Part shown: positions 27,224 to 36,289 of the stretch, in pieces
How the letters are laid out: each line of letters opens with the position of its first letter
Position numbering within the stretch: the stretch's first letter is position 1
Assembly: GCA_938092125.1 (NCBI GenBank)
Contig: CALKMQ010000053.1
Location: 1-37,102 of the forward strand
DNA length: 37,102 nt
Reading direction: 5' to 3'
From: an uncultured bacterium
Lineage (GTDB): Bacteria; Fidelibacterota; Marinisomatia; Marinisomatales; UBA1611
Notes under the pieces: generated by a model
The model's database searches: none
Told to the model about the DNA's origin: nothing
What the model saw: the letters and a program-made list of their open reading frames with translations, nothing else
Position numbers and translations under genes: made by a program

Positions 27224-28714
27224 TTATTCTTCGCCTGATTCAATTTGTTCTGGTAACGAAGAAGCGTCATTCCAAATTCCTTCGTATGTGGACGTATTTT
27301 CTAATTCGACCTCACCAAGGTCTGAGTTCTTTGCAGTACCATCTTCACTTTTCCCAAGAAGATTTTTTTCAAATGACCTCATTCGATTGGTTTTCATAAT
27401 ACCAGTATAGTTATCAACTACAATCCTTGGTGTTATCTGTATAATTAAATCTGTTTTCCTTTCAACAAGGTTTTTACTGGTGAATATTTTTTCACCAAAC
27501 CAAGGAATTTTGTGCAATATTGGAACTTTGTATAAAGTTTGTTTTCTATCATTACTTAACAAACCACCAATGATAATACTTTCACCATCCTTAACTCTAA
27601 TAGTAGTTGATGATTTTCTACTTTTTACTCGAGGTATATTATTGTCAGGACCAATAAATTCAAAAATTGTAGAAACCTCTGGCTCAACTTTCACTGTGAT
27701 AAAACCATCTGTATTTACAGTAGGATTTATCTCTAGCTTAATACCGACTTCTTCTCGCTGAACTTGTACCTGACCACCCACACCCCCAGAACTGAGAATA
27801 TATGGAACAATATCAACGAGCTTAATAGAAGCCTCTCTTCCATTAAGTGTCGTAAGCCTTGAATCAGCTAAAACTTCTGCTTGATTTGCTTTCATTAACA
27901 TATCTAGAGTCACATCAAAAGCCGTCATTTGCCGACTAAAGTATCTAGGCACAATTTGACTACCATCATTCAAGTCTGATTTAAGCGGGTCAAAAGGCAT
28001 TGTTGTTGGCTTTTGTCCAATAGTCTGGTCATCTGGCACGACAGAACCACCTGTTGTTTCATCTAACGCATTTTCTGCTAAGATTGTCGTAAACTTTGAA
28101 AGCCTTGACCAATCAATGCCAAGTTGCTCTTCATTGTCTGCAGCAACTTCAATTAAACGAGTTTCCAACATAATTTGAATAGCAGGAATGTCGATCTGCT
28201 TGACGACTTCTTGAATCTCAGCGATTTTTTTAGGCGAAGCATTTACCAAAAGTTTATTCCCTGATATATCGACCTGAATTTGGTCAGATATGTCTTGCAG
28301 CATGGATTTTATTTCCTGCGCAGAAGCGTATTTTAATTCAATCACATAAGACGTTACCCCTACCTCTTCCTTTAATTTTTTTGGATCAGCAATTAAAAAT
28401 GAATTGCCAACAACTTCATAACTCAATCCAACTGCGCGAACAACTAAATTAATTGCCTGCTCTATAGGAACATCATCTAAATGAATAGATATTTTTTCTT
28501 GCCTGTTCACATTGGGGTCGGTCACAATATTGTAACCACTTTCTTTTGCAAGTATTGCAAGAATACTCGGTAAATGAGCATCTTCTGCGTGGACTGTAAC
28601 CAAATTAAGATCTTCTGATTGATCTGGAAGTCCATCTAAAGCACCGGAGCCTTGACCAAAAATCGTCAAAATGGATAATGATATGTAAATGATAAATTTT
28701 CTTAAGGACTGCAT
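27224..28714 (-). CDS. pilQ: Type IV pilus secretin PilQ
   Basis: This ~496-residue outer-membrane secretin has a signal peptide (MQSLRKFIIYISLSIL) and a secretin/TonB short N-terminal domain at about 30-95 (LPSILAILAKESGYNIV, VPIEQAINLVVRAVGL). One N1-type domain follows at about 110-180 (LKYASAQEIKSML, VVKQIDIPAIQI). The C-terminal secretin pore at about 250-430 includes VEPEVSTIF, GLLSND and LHKIPWFGEKIF. It is shorter than typical PilQ (about 700) because no AMIN domain precedes it. I chose the ATG at 28714 with AGGTG 9 bases upstream; a GTG at 28726 is the alternative. It forms the pore through which the pilus leaves the cell. Confidence 0.94.
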   Translation of the reverse strand: MQSLRKFIIYISLSILTIFGQGSGALDGLPDQSEDLNLVTVHAEDAHLPSILAILAKESGYNIVTDPNVNRQEKISIHLDDVPIEQAINLVVRAVGLSYEVVGNSFLIADPKKLKEEVGVTSYVIELKYASAQEIKSMLQDISDQIQVDISGNKLLVNASPKKIAEIQEVVKQIDIPAIQIMLETRLIEVAADNEEQLGIDWSRLSKFTTILAENALDETTGGSVVPDDQTIGQKPTTMPFDPLKSDLNDGSQIVPRYFSRQMTAFDVTLDMLMKANQAEVLADSRLTTLNGREASIKLVDIVPYILSSGGVGGQVQVQREEVGIKLEINPTVNTDGFITVKVEPEVSTIFEFIGPDNNIPRVKSRKSSTTIRVKDGESIIIGGLLSNDRKQTLYKVPILHKIPWFGEKIFTSKNLVERKTDLIIQITPRIVVDNYTGIMKTNRMRSFEKNLLGKSEDGTAKNSDLGEVELENTSTYEGIWNDASSLPEQIESGEE

Positions 28715-28732
28715 ATTACTGTTCACCTTTCG

Positions 28733-29272
28733 TTAAATCTTACCTCGTTTAAAATCTTCCGCACTAATTTCTAAAGCATTTTGTCTGTCAGTACCTGGAG
28801 CAGGATAAGAGAGGATTTTATTTTCTCTTTTAATAATTACCTGCTTTTCATCAATATGTACCACCTCACCTAAGCTTGGAATATTTTCACCACGAGTGGC
28901 ATTATAAATATTCCCTCTATAATTTAATTGGGCCTGAAACTTATTCTGACTTTGGTATATCATCGCTATTCTTAAAGCACTACGACTTCTTCTATTGCTT
29001 GGACCGCTACCATCAGCTAAGGTAAGGACATTTGTAAGACGCATAGGTTGTTTTTCTAATGAAAACTGGTAATAGCCTCTTTGCTCTAAACGTTGTTCTA
29101 AATATTCAATAACATTTTCTAAATCTTTATCGGTTCCAAAAGTTCTTGAAGACTTAGCAATAATTTTTCTATATTTTTTATTTTTTGGGTACAAACTAAA
29201 TCCACCAGCTACAATCGAAAGAATTGCAAATGTTATTAGAAGCTTCCAAATAGTAAGGGACCGTTCACTCAT
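28733..29272 (-). CDS. pilP: Putative PilP-like pilus alignment protein
   Basis: This 179-residue protein has one N-terminal membrane helix (TIWKLLITFAILSIVAGGF) and a periplasmic domain. The C-terminal part (YRGNIYNATRGENIPSLGEVVHID... then VIIKRENKILSY) has the short beta-strand style of the PilP/GspC homology region that binds the secretin. Position between pilO and pilQ is the normal pilP place. Classical PilP is a lipoprotein; here there is a plain membrane anchor and no lipobox, so the call depends partly on synteny. AAAGG lies before the ATG. Confidence 0.6.
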   Translation of the reverse strand: MSERSLTIWKLLITFAILSIVAGGFSLYPKNKKYRKIIAKSSRTFGTDKDLENVIEYLEQRLEQRGYYQFSLEKQPMRLTNVLTLADGSGPSNRRSRSALRIAMIYQSQNKFQAQLNYRGNIYNATRGENIPSLGEVVHIDEKQVIIKRENKILSYPAPGTDRQNALEISAEDFKRGKI

Positions 29273-29274
29273 AA

Positions 29275-29844
29275 TTAACCTTTCGACCTAGATTTTACCA
29301 GAGTAATTGTAGCAAGATTTAACTCAAACACTTGCTCTAATAAATCATCTTCTGAAACATTTGTTTTTACTCGTTCAATACCATTTTTAACTTCATACTC
29401 ATTCAAAGTTATTAATCTAGGCGATCGCTCAATTTCAGCTAAAAACTTTCCAAACTCATCATAACTGCACTCAATCGTAATCACATATGGAGATTTATAG
29501 TAATCTCCTTTATTTACCCTATCCTTAGGCTTTATACCTAATAGTTGTATGTCTAAATCATCTAGTATATCTGTTAGAGCATTTAAAAAAGGAAGGCTAG
29601 CATCTTCAGCTAATGAGTCTTGTTGAGACAAAGCTAGGTTTTCTTGGAAAAGAGTATAAACTCGATCAAGTTTACTTGCGAGGATTTGAGCACTGATTAA
29701 GTTTTCATTTAGCTCGGTTTCTTCTTGTTCTAAGAGTTTTATTTTTAATGGCTTTTCACCAATGAAAAATGAAGAACTGACCCAATAAGTAATTGTCAAA
29801 ATAATTATCGCACCAAATAAAATGATATTTCTTTTTTCCGCCAT
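29275..29844 (-). CDS. pilO: Type IV pilus inner-membrane protein PilO
   Basis: This ~189-residue protein has a short basic start, a membrane helix (IILFGAIIILTITYW), a coiled coil (EQEETELNENLISAQ) and a ferredoxin-like periplasmic domain (ALTDILDDLDIQLLGIKP, YVITIECSYDEFGKFLAE, LITLNEYEV). It pairs with PilN to align the inner-membrane platform with the secretin. I place the start at ATG 29844, one base after the pilN stop. The longest open frame would begin at a TTG (29886), 41 bases inside pilN, which adds an unlikely polar extension. Confidence 0.88.
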   Translation of the reverse strand: MAEKRNIILFGAIIILTITYWVSSSFFIGEKPLKIKLLEQEETELNENLISAQILASKLDRVYTLFQENLALSQQDSLAEDASLPFLNALTDILDDLDIQLLGIKPKDRVNKGDYYKSPYVITIECSYDEFGKFLAEIERSPRLITLNEYEVKNGIERVKTNVSEDDLLEQVFELNLATITLVKSRSKG

Positions 29845-29845
29845 A

Positions 29846-30436
29846 TTATGAATATACCTTACTACCACCTTTTTTGATTGAGGCAATCACTTCAAAACGA
29901 ATAATATTTTGTCCACGAATATTCACCTTTTGATGACCAACATATTTGATCCGAGAAAAATTCTCCGAAAATTCTTTATTACTTCTCAATGTTTGGACAT
30001 ATTCATCAATAATTTCGAAATCTTTTCTGTCTTCAAAAGTTAAAGCGATTCCTTTAATTGTTAATTTATCCCTTTTAAACTTCATTCCAGTTATCGCCAT
30101 ATCATCAGGAGTCATTTTGCCTAATAATTCCATATTCCTCGCCCAGAGGAATCTGTCTTGTTCTAGGTCAGCAAAAGACATAATATCATTTTTGGATAAA
30201 TTTTTACCTTTAGATTGCAACTGCTTAATTTGATTTTCAAGCTGAACAATTTGATTTTTCTTTTTATTAATTACGGAGTTATATCCAACCCCAATCATCA
30301 AAACTCTAATATTGATAAATACTAAACTAAATATCAAAATTCCAAAAACAACCCATCTCGTACGCTCAAGAACTCTCTCCTTAAGAACCTCTGAACTCTC
30401 AGCTTTATTTAAATTGATTTTAATATAGGTTTTCAT
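29846..30436 (-). CDS. pilN: Type IV pilus inner-membrane protein PilN
   Basis: This ~196-residue protein begins MKTYIKINLNKAES, the usual PilN N-terminus whose INLN segment docks into PilM. A membrane helix (VVFGILIFSLVFINIRVLM), a coiled coil (NQIVQLENQIKQLQSKG) and a periplasmic Fimbrial-assembly domain (NMELLGKMTPDDMAITGM) follow. The ATG at 30436 overlaps the pilM stop (TAATG). A longer start at 30460 would mask the conserved N-terminus, so I reject it. Confidence 0.9.
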   Translation of the reverse strand: MKTYIKINLNKAESSEVLKERVLERTRWVVFGILIFSLVFINIRVLMIGVGYNSVINKKKNQIVQLENQIKQLQSKGKNLSKNDIMSFADLEQDRFLWARNMELLGKMTPDDMAITGMKFKRDKLTIKGIALTFEDRKDFEIIDEYVQTLRSNKEFSENFSRIKYVGHQKVNIRGQNIIRFEVIASIKKGGSKVYS

Positions 30437-31488
30437 TATTCCATACCTGCTCGAATACATAATCCCATCGCAAGGACATATTGACTCGGGTTTTCCAGAC
30501 TCAAAGATTCAGCACCATCAAAACCTTCGAATGGATTCAAAATATCACAATCTATATTTAGTTTGGAGCTTATTAGTCCAGCTAAACCTGGCGTTCCGGC
30601 CGCTCCTCCTGTCAATAAGATTTTCAAGAAAAAACTCTGCCCGGTTTGCTTAGCATAAAACCTTAAACTTCTTCGAAGATCTTCAATAAGATTATCATAA
30701 ACTGATCTTTCCGCAACACCCAGAGTAGTCTGATCTTCACTTGCTTCATTTTTTAAAATTGAGGCAACACCATCTCTAAAAAGAATATCTTGAGCCTCCG
30801 TATAGCTAATATCTTTTTTGTCAACAATTTCTTTAACAAACTGATGACCACCGATAGGCAAATCTCTAGTAAAATATTGCTGCCCGTTACCCCATACAAT
30901 TAGACTCGATGACAAAGCTCCTATGTCTAAAATAACGGCTAATCCTTCAGATGGCATATCTTTTAAATACGTAAATGAATTTGTAATTGCGATTGGATCT
31001 GCATCTATTACGCCCGGCTTTAAACCGCTTTCCTTTAACAAATCCATATGGGATGTCAATACTCCTTTTGTACAAGCAACGAGACTTACATCTATTTTAT
31101 CAACTTCTTTTTCATTTGAACCTAATATTTGATAATCGATTACTGCATCAGTTCCATCCATAGGAATATGCTTTCTTGCTTCAAACGTCATCGCAGATTC
31201 CAACTCCTCTGCAGGCATTTCCATTGTAGTAATTTGCTTAACACTTGCAGACGCACCGCTAATACCTGTTGCAATTAATTTAATTTTTTTCGGATTCAAA
31301 TTTTGCTGTTTTAACAATTCTTTTATAGCCATAATCCAATGATGAGTATCAATTTTATCTGGATCAAAAGCTTGATTAGGTTCAGGCACTAATCTTTGAC
31401 CAGCATATAATAGTTTATAACCGTCTTTGGTCTTATTCATCGCAACAAGTTTGATATATTGTCTTCCAATATCTAATCCAACAAACAC
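30436..31488 (-). CDS. pilM: Type IV pilus actin-like ATPase PilM
   Basis: This 350-residue cytoplasmic protein has an FtsA/actin-like fold. It starts with the phosphate-1 strand FVGLDIGRQYIKLVAM and contains AEELESAMTFEARKHIPM, the phosphate-2 strand AVILDIGALSSSLIVW and the adenosine motif ILLTGGAAGTPGL. It binds the PilN tail and links the cytoplasmic motors to the alignment complex. GTG start with a very good AGGAGA 6 bases upstream (31495-31500). It is preceded by a 21-base gap after the pilX-like gene, one of the few visible gaps in the pilus block. Confidence 0.94.
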   Translation of the reverse strand: MFVGLDIGRQYIKLVAMNKTKDGYKLLYAGQRLVPEPNQAFDPDKIDTHHWIMAIKELLKQQNLNPKKIKLIATGISGASASVKQITTMEMPAEELESAMTFEARKHIPMDGTDAVIDYQILGSNEKEVDKIDVSLVACTKGVLTSHMDLLKESGLKPGVIDADPIAITNSFTYLKDMPSEGLAVILDIGALSSSLIVWGNGQQYFTRDLPIGGHQFVKEIVDKKDISYTEAQDILFRDGVASILKNEASEDQTTLGVAERSVYDNLIEDLRRSLRFYAKQTGQSFFLKILLTGGAAGTPGLAGLISSKLNIDCDILNPFEGFDGAESLSLENPSQYVLAMGLCIRAGME

Positions 31489-31509
31489 TAGCCGTCTCCT
31501 TTCAACGAG

Positions 31510-33753
31510 TTAACTATCATCGCCTAGCTCACCATAGGATGCCATTTTGAGTATTACGTTATTATTCACATCAACTTGGTCTGGGTAATAAGGAGGAGGA
31601 TTCATGCGTAAATTCCAATCGTAATGAAAATTCTTATCATAACCCACTCCAGGAGACACATTGTAAGGCCCAGGGTAATTTCTTAGCAAATAGCCTCTTT
31701 TTTGTTGCACAATAGAACCCCATAAGTGAATAACCCCGCGCTTATCATTCGTATTTGTATAAAGACCATTATTTTCTTGAGATCTAAAATTATTTCTGTG
31801 ACCACCTCTACCATCAGCAATATAACCGTAGGACAAATTATCATTCCAATCATGATATGCCACAAGAGTATTTTGCCAATAATGAGAAATAAATCCACCA
31901 TAAAGCGCCATTATTGAAGCATTAATTTTAATATCAGAATCATAAAGCTGTCCTCTGGCACCATTAGGTCGAGTGTTAGCGATGATTACACTACCACCAG
32001 CAACGAGACCAAGGACATTTTGAGTACCTCCATCATCTGGATGCACAATAGCTCCATTGGCATATGAATCAGCATAAACTATATCGTCAATGAGCCAAAT
32101 ATTGCCCCAAACTCGGTCTACAATACTTTGATTGTCATGCCGTCTGTATTCTGTATAGTCATCCGTAACAACAGTATACTGTCCTCCTACTTGCCCTCTA
32201 ATTAATACTTGACCACCTTTAACATAGATAACCGATGGGCCAGAATAGGGGTAAAACAGTCTCTGCATATAAACGTAATCACTATTGTAAATTTGATCAG
32301 GGCAAGAAAAGATATCACAATTCAAGCCACTCAAACCGCCTGCGTTCCAATAATCAAAATCAAAATGATGCCTTCCACCAGGAGGACAATACTCTAAACC
32401 ATCATCTTCATGATCATGGTAATATTTAAAATCGTTCCATTCGACATCTTCTGCTAGACCTGAAGAAGCACTTGTATTTACCAACGTGATAGCTTCTCCA
32501 TCAGTAAAACCCTCTTCTGAAGCGGAAACGAAGTTAATCGATTCGGAATTTATTTGAATCATTACACGGTCTTCACCAATTGGAATTGGGTCATTTATCA
32601 CTGCAAATGAAACAGATTTAGAAATATCTGGATTTGCCAACCTCAGAATATCACCAGCACTAATGGTACTAATAAGGGTTGCTCTAATATTTTCTCCAGA
32701 GGCATCCAACGCGCTTAGTATGATGAAAGTACCTTCATAACCGATTCCCGGTATGAAGGCATTATCAGGACCAAAATGAACACTGGAAACATTCACATTT
32801 AATGCAGTACTTAAACCATCCCAAATATAATCGAACTCATTCGGAGGGCCACCAATAGGTGGAATGTTGTACCACCATTGAGATGCCCAAAAGCCACTTG
32901 GAGTAAAATTAATTTCTGTCATTACCAAAGTATCTTTTTTACCAGTTCGAAAAAGCATATTATCGGCATCAAACACATAGTCAGCATTTGCTCTAACAAG
33001 CTGAGCAGAGTTTTCAGGCGGAAATGTTATCGTAGCTATAGTATCAAGTATGTTTACTGATTCACCATCAATATTTTGTTCAAAGACGCCTTCATCGCAG
33101 GCACCCCAAGAACCTATGCCACCCCCATTATCAACTGCTTCATTCGTAATTGTAACGGAGCCTGAGAATTCAGGACATCCATAACTACTAAAGACCATAT
33201 CGCCATTTGTGTGAACCCTACCTTCGAGTTGATCATTGGTACCAAAGTTCACGGTCCCAGTATTTCCAGGACCAATAGGTTTTTCTTCATTTGTAAAATA
33301 CATAAAATCTTCAAAACCTTGAGCCTGCATTGTCATAAATACTGTACGCTCAATGGGATCTACTTTATCCCCGAAACTAGTAATAGGAGTCGCTTCACCA
33401 GTTGAATAAACATAATATAATTTTCTAGTTGAATTTTGCTCTAATTCTGTTCGAGCATAAATGTTTTTGTATTTACCAATAGGAGAACCATATTCATTTT
33501 TCCCATAATTTTTTCCTTCTGGGTACAACAATGTGTCCTCAGTTACCAGTTGAGGCAAAATCACAACGCCAACCTCATTTAGACCTGCTTCAGCAGCGTA
33601 CAGAGCTCGGTGTTCAGCATATCGATACTCTTCCAAAACAGATAAATTAAATGAACTTTTAAGATACGCAGCGGTAAAAACCATGCTTACCAAGGTAAAT
33701 AACATTGCTAGTGGAGCAGCACTACCCTTATTATGAAATTTGAGACTGGTCAT
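31510..33753 (-). CDS. Very large PilX-like pilin-class protein (putative pilus-tip or minor pilin with big C-terminal domain)
   Basis: This 747-residue protein has a prepilin-like N-terminus: a short basic leader ending in Gly 10, then a ~20-residue hydrophobic helix (LAMLFTLVSMVFTAAYLKSS) and an AEHRALYAAEAGLNE segment, the usual helix after the membrane part of PilX/GspK proteins. There is no Glu at +5, as in GspK-type tip pilins. The remaining ~650 residues are beta-rich, with QLEGRVHTNGDMVFSS and VLGLVAGGSVIIAN segments that recall DUF4900-type domains, a cysteine pair (LNCDIFSC) and many Tyr, Asn and Gly. PilX proteins are usually under 250 residues, so this is about three times the norm. 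It overlaps pilW by 23 bases. It may be a tip adhesin. Confidence 0.75.
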   Translation of the reverse strand: MTSLKFHNKGSAAPLAMLFTLVSMVFTAAYLKSSFNLSVLEEYRYAEHRALYAAEAGLNEVGVVILPQLVTEDTLLYPEGKNYGKNEYGSPIGKYKNIYARTELEQNSTRKLYYVYSTGEATPITSFGDKVDPIERTVFMTMQAQGFEDFMYFTNEEKPIGPGNTGTVNFGTNDQLEGRVHTNGDMVFSSYGCPEFSGSVTITNEAVDNGGGIGSWGACDEGVFEQNIDGESVNILDTIATITFPPENSAQLVRANADYVFDADNMLFRTGKKDTLVMTEINFTPSGFWASQWWYNIPPIGGPPNEFDYIWDGLSTALNVNVSSVHFGPDNAFIPGIGYEGTFIILSALDASGENIRATLISTISAGDILRLANPDISKSVSFAVINDPIPIGEDRVMIQINSESINFVSASEEGFTDGEAITLVNTSASSGLAEDVEWNDFKYYHDHEDDGLEYCPPGGRHHFDFDYWNAGGLSGLNCDIFSCPDQIYNSDYVYMQRLFYPYSGPSVIYVKGGQVLIRGQVGGQYTVVTDDYTEYRRHDNQSIVDRVWGNIWLIDDIVYADSYANGAIVHPDDGGTQNVLGLVAGGSVIIANTRPNGARGQLYDSDIKINASIMALYGGFISHYWQNTLVAYHDWNDNLSYGYIADGRGGHRNNFRSQENNGLYTNTNDKRGVIHLWGSIVQQKRGYLLRNYPGPYNVSPGVGYDKNFHYDWNLRMNPPPYYPDQVDVNNNVILKMASYGELGDDS

Positions 33754-34351
33754 TTGTAAGTTTTTTCATAATAAAGGATTGTCCTAAAAATACACCTCTG
33801 TGAAAATAATGGTCTTCGGAGGTGGTTTGACCATTCGTAAATACGTCTTGATCCATTGATAAAGTTAACTCAAGGTGTAAATAAGATTGCTTGAAGGCTG
33901 TTAAACCAGGCCTAGAGCTTGGCTCACTATTTACAACAAAATCTTTTATCCATATACTCCTCTGTCCATTACCTCTAAATGCTCCAAAATTAGGAAATTT
34001 TAGAGTCCCATCTAATGGGACAGCATAATTGAACTGAACTCCATTAGTTTGGTGACAGGATATAACCATCGAAGGTGTAAGGTCATTATAGAATTTAAAT
34101 AGTTTTATTCTCGAGAAGCCATTGAGACCATCAACTTCGACTTTTTGTGCCAGGTTTAACTCTTTGACCATTTCGCGCATTACATTGCTTCCATATTGTC
34201 TTAAATCTTGTCTAACATGGTCAGATTGATAATGCAATAAAACGCCTTGAGTCCCCATTGTCATTCCTAAGGCAATAATACTAGTAACTACAACAACTGC
34301 GGTCATTTCAATTAATGTCATACCTTTTGATGCTTTTGATAAAATCATCAT
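33731..34351 (-). CDS. pilW: Minor type IV prepilin, PilW-like
   Basis: This 206-residue prepilin has leader MMILSKASKG, cleavage before Met 11, and the mature start MTLIE with Glu at +5, then a hydrophobic helix (MTAVVVVTSIIALGMTMG). The globular part includes REMVKELNLAQKV, the usual PilW text. Its start overlaps the pilV stop by ATGA. It probably joins PilV and the large PilX-like protein in a priming complex at the pilus tip, by analogy with other T4P systems. Confidence 0.82.
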   Translation of the reverse strand: MMILSKASKGMTLIEMTAVVVVTSIIALGMTMGTQGVLLHYQSDHVRQDLRQYGSNVMREMVKELNLAQKVEVDGLNGFSRIKLFKFYNDLTPSMVISCHQTNGVQFNYAVPLDGTLKFPNFGAFRGNGQRSIWIKDFVVNSEPSSRPGLTAFKQSYLHLELTLSMDQDVFTNGQTTSEDHYFHRGVFLGQSFIMKKLTNDQSQIS

Positions 34352-34824
34352 CCGATATCGAAGACAGCCATTACAGTAGAGAGCCTTCTTTCCTTTTCAA
34401 CCTTATCGCTCCACCTATTAGCTGGCGTCTGCATGTAATCTTTCCATTTTATCCAACAGTCAAGCTGATACCTTCTAAAATCTGTTGGCCCATGTTCTGT
34501 TGTACGTTCGAGCTTATTAATATCATAATACAAGGTTGCTTTTACTTTATAACTAGATTGAGCGTTTCCAAATAGATAAATTTGATCACCTTGTAAATCA
34601 CCGCTCCATTCAGAAGAAGATAAGACGCCATCAGCAATTCTTCCTTTCCAATATTCCATATGATTTAAAAGCTCTTCAGTTGCCCGCTCTTTTACTTCAA
34701 GGGCATGAAGCTCTCCTCGAGCATGAACGGCACCCATAAGAATACCTAAAGCAGCAATTGAAATGATTACAACTGCTGTCATGACTTCGATAAAACCTAT
34801 TCCACTGCTTGTTTTTCTAATCAT
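34348..34824 (-). CDS. pilV: Minor type IV prepilin, PilV-like
   Basis: This 158-residue prepilin has a short leader MIRKTSSG; cleavage after Gly 8 would leave IGFIE with Glu at +5, followed by the helix VMTAVVIISIAALGILMG. The C-terminal part is small and polar. It lies two bases after pilT and overlaps pilW by four, in the order pilV-pilW-pilX typical of minor pilin operons. The name rests on order and length; the globular sequence is divergent. Confidence 0.78.
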   Translation of the reverse strand: MIRKTSSGIGFIEVMTAVVIISIAALGILMGAVHARGELHALEVKERATEELLNHMEYWKGRIADGVLSSSEWSGDLQGDQIYLFGNAQSSYKVKATLYYDINKLERTTEHGPTDFRRYQLDCWIKWKDYMQTPANRWSDKVEKERRLSTVMAVFDIG

Positions 34825-34826
34825 TA

Positions 34827-35879
34827 TTACAATACATTTTGTTTAAAAAGCTTAGGATTATCTGCAATATCCATTGCAACCTTTCGCTCAATTTTGCCCT
34901 GTGTTACCAATCGCTGTAAATCTTGATCTAAAGTTTGCATACCCTCTACTCCACCAGACTGAATCACCGACGTTATTTGAAATACCCTATCTTCTCTAAT
35001 AAGATTCCTAATTGCTGTACTTGATATCATGACCTCACAAGCTGGCACCCTACCTTTACCATCCTTAGTTGGTAATAGCTTTTGAGAAATAACAGCCTCT
35101 AGAGATTCAGATAACATCGATCTAATTTGATCTTTTTGTCCAGATGGATAAATATCAATAATTCTGTCAATTGACTTTACAGCACTAGATGTGTGAAGAG
35201 TGGAAAGAACAAGATGGCCAGTTTCTGCTGCCGTTAAAGCTAATGAAATAGTTTCCAAATCTCTCATTTCTCCAACTAAAATAACATCTGGGTCTTCCCT
35301 TAGAGCGGCTCTAAGAGCATTTGAAAAACTGTGCGTGCTCGCGCCTAGCTCTCTCTGATTAATCAAACTTTCTTTCGTGTGGTGATAATATTCTACAGGG
35401 TCCTCAATCGTAATAATATGACAGGCCTTATTTCTATTGATATGGTCAACCATTGCAGCTAGGGTAGTACTTTTACCAGAACCAGTAGGGCCCGTCAAAA
35501 GCACAAGCCCCCTATCAATCATAGCTAAATCTTGCATAAATGGCGGTATACCCAACTCATCACAACTTTTAATAGTGTCAGGAATAGTTCTAAACACAGC
35601 AGCGAGTCCATTTATTTGATTGAAAAAGTTAACCCTAAACCTACCTTTTCCTTCAAGCTTAGCCGAAAAATCTATTTCTTTTTGTTCTTTAAATATTGCC
35701 ATTTGGTCTTTATCCATTACTTCAGGCAACATTTTTTCGATATCATCCTGGTGCAAAACATCAAGATTTAAGGGCTTCATTGTTCCATTAATACGTACCA
35801 TAGGAATAGAACCAACACTCAAATGCAAGTCAGATGCACCGCTGTCGATACTATATGATAATAATTGATTAAGGTCCAT
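34827..35879 (-). CDS. pilT: Type IV pilus retraction ATPase PilT
   Basis: This 350-residue PilT-type hexameric motor has a PAS-like N-terminal domain (SGASDLHLSVG), Walker A GPTGSGKST (130-138), Asp box IEDPVEYYH, Walker B DVILVGEMRDLET and His box HLVLSTLHTSS. The PilT-specific AIRNLIRE motif that marks retraction ATPases lies near residue 290. It drives pilus retraction and so twitching or DNA uptake. It sits two bases after the major pilin gene, an uncommon place, which may tie retraction motor supply to pilin expression. Length matches the family. Confidence 0.95.
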   Translation of the reverse strand: MDLNQLLSYSIDSGASDLHLSVGSIPMVRINGTMKPLNLDVLHQDDIEKMLPEVMDKDQMAIFKEQKEIDFSAKLEGKGRFRVNFFNQINGLAAVFRTIPDTIKSCDELGIPPFMQDLAMIDRGLVLLTGPTGSGKSTTLAAMVDHINRNKACHIITIEDPVEYYHHTKESLINQRELGASTHSFSNALRAALREDPDVILVGEMRDLETISLALTAAETGHLVLSTLHTSSAVKSIDRIIDIYPSGQKDQIRSMLSESLEAVISQKLLPTKDGKGRVPACEVMISSTAIRNLIREDRVFQITSVIQSGGVEGMQTLDQDLQRLVTQGKIERKVAMDIADNPKLFKQNVL

Positions 35880-35881
35880 GA

Positions 35882-36289
35882 TTACTGATTGTCTTCTGGC
35901 GAACCGTATCCCTTAAATTTCCCGGTTAGAGCATCAAAAGACACTACTTTTCCAGCGCCACCAGTCATTTCCTCTGTGCTCGTAGCGCTCAATCTATCAG
36001 GTAATTGCAATTCAAAAGTCCACTTGAGCTTTGTAGATCTATCTAAATCAAGTTGCCCGGATCTCTCTAACTGCTCAACGTCACCAGGCCATTCACCTTT
36101 AGTCTGATAATACATTTTTGCTGCATTATGGACATTTGACATCACTGTCCTAGCCTCCGAAGCGTAGGAGCTCTGGACGTAATCGAGATAGATTGGAAGC
36201 GCTATTGCAGCTAAAATAGCAACAATAACAACAACAACCATAATTTCTATCATCGTAAAGCCAGAACGCAATTTTTTAAATACTTTCAT
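35882..36289 (-). CDS. pilA: Major type IV pilin precursor
   Basis: This 135-residue prepilin has leader MKVFKKLRSG, cleavage before Phe 11, mature start FTMIE with Glu at +5, and the classical alpha1 helix (VVVVIVAILAAIALPIYLDY). A short globular domain follows (ARTVMSNVHNAAKMYYQTKG) with no cysteine pair, so there is no disulfide-bound D-region as in Neisseria or Pseudomonas pilins. It has the strongest ribosome binding site seen here, AAGGAG (36295-36300), 5 bases before the ATG, and is first in the run behind a recognisable promoter. Both suit high expression of a structural subunit. Confidence 0.93.
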   Translation of the reverse strand: MKVFKKLRSGFTMIEIMVVVVIVAILAAIALPIYLDYVQSSYASEARTVMSNVHNAAKMYYQTKGEWPGDVEQLERSGQLDLDRSTKLKWTFELQLPDRLSATSTEEMTGGAGKVVSFDALTGKFKGYGSPEDNQ

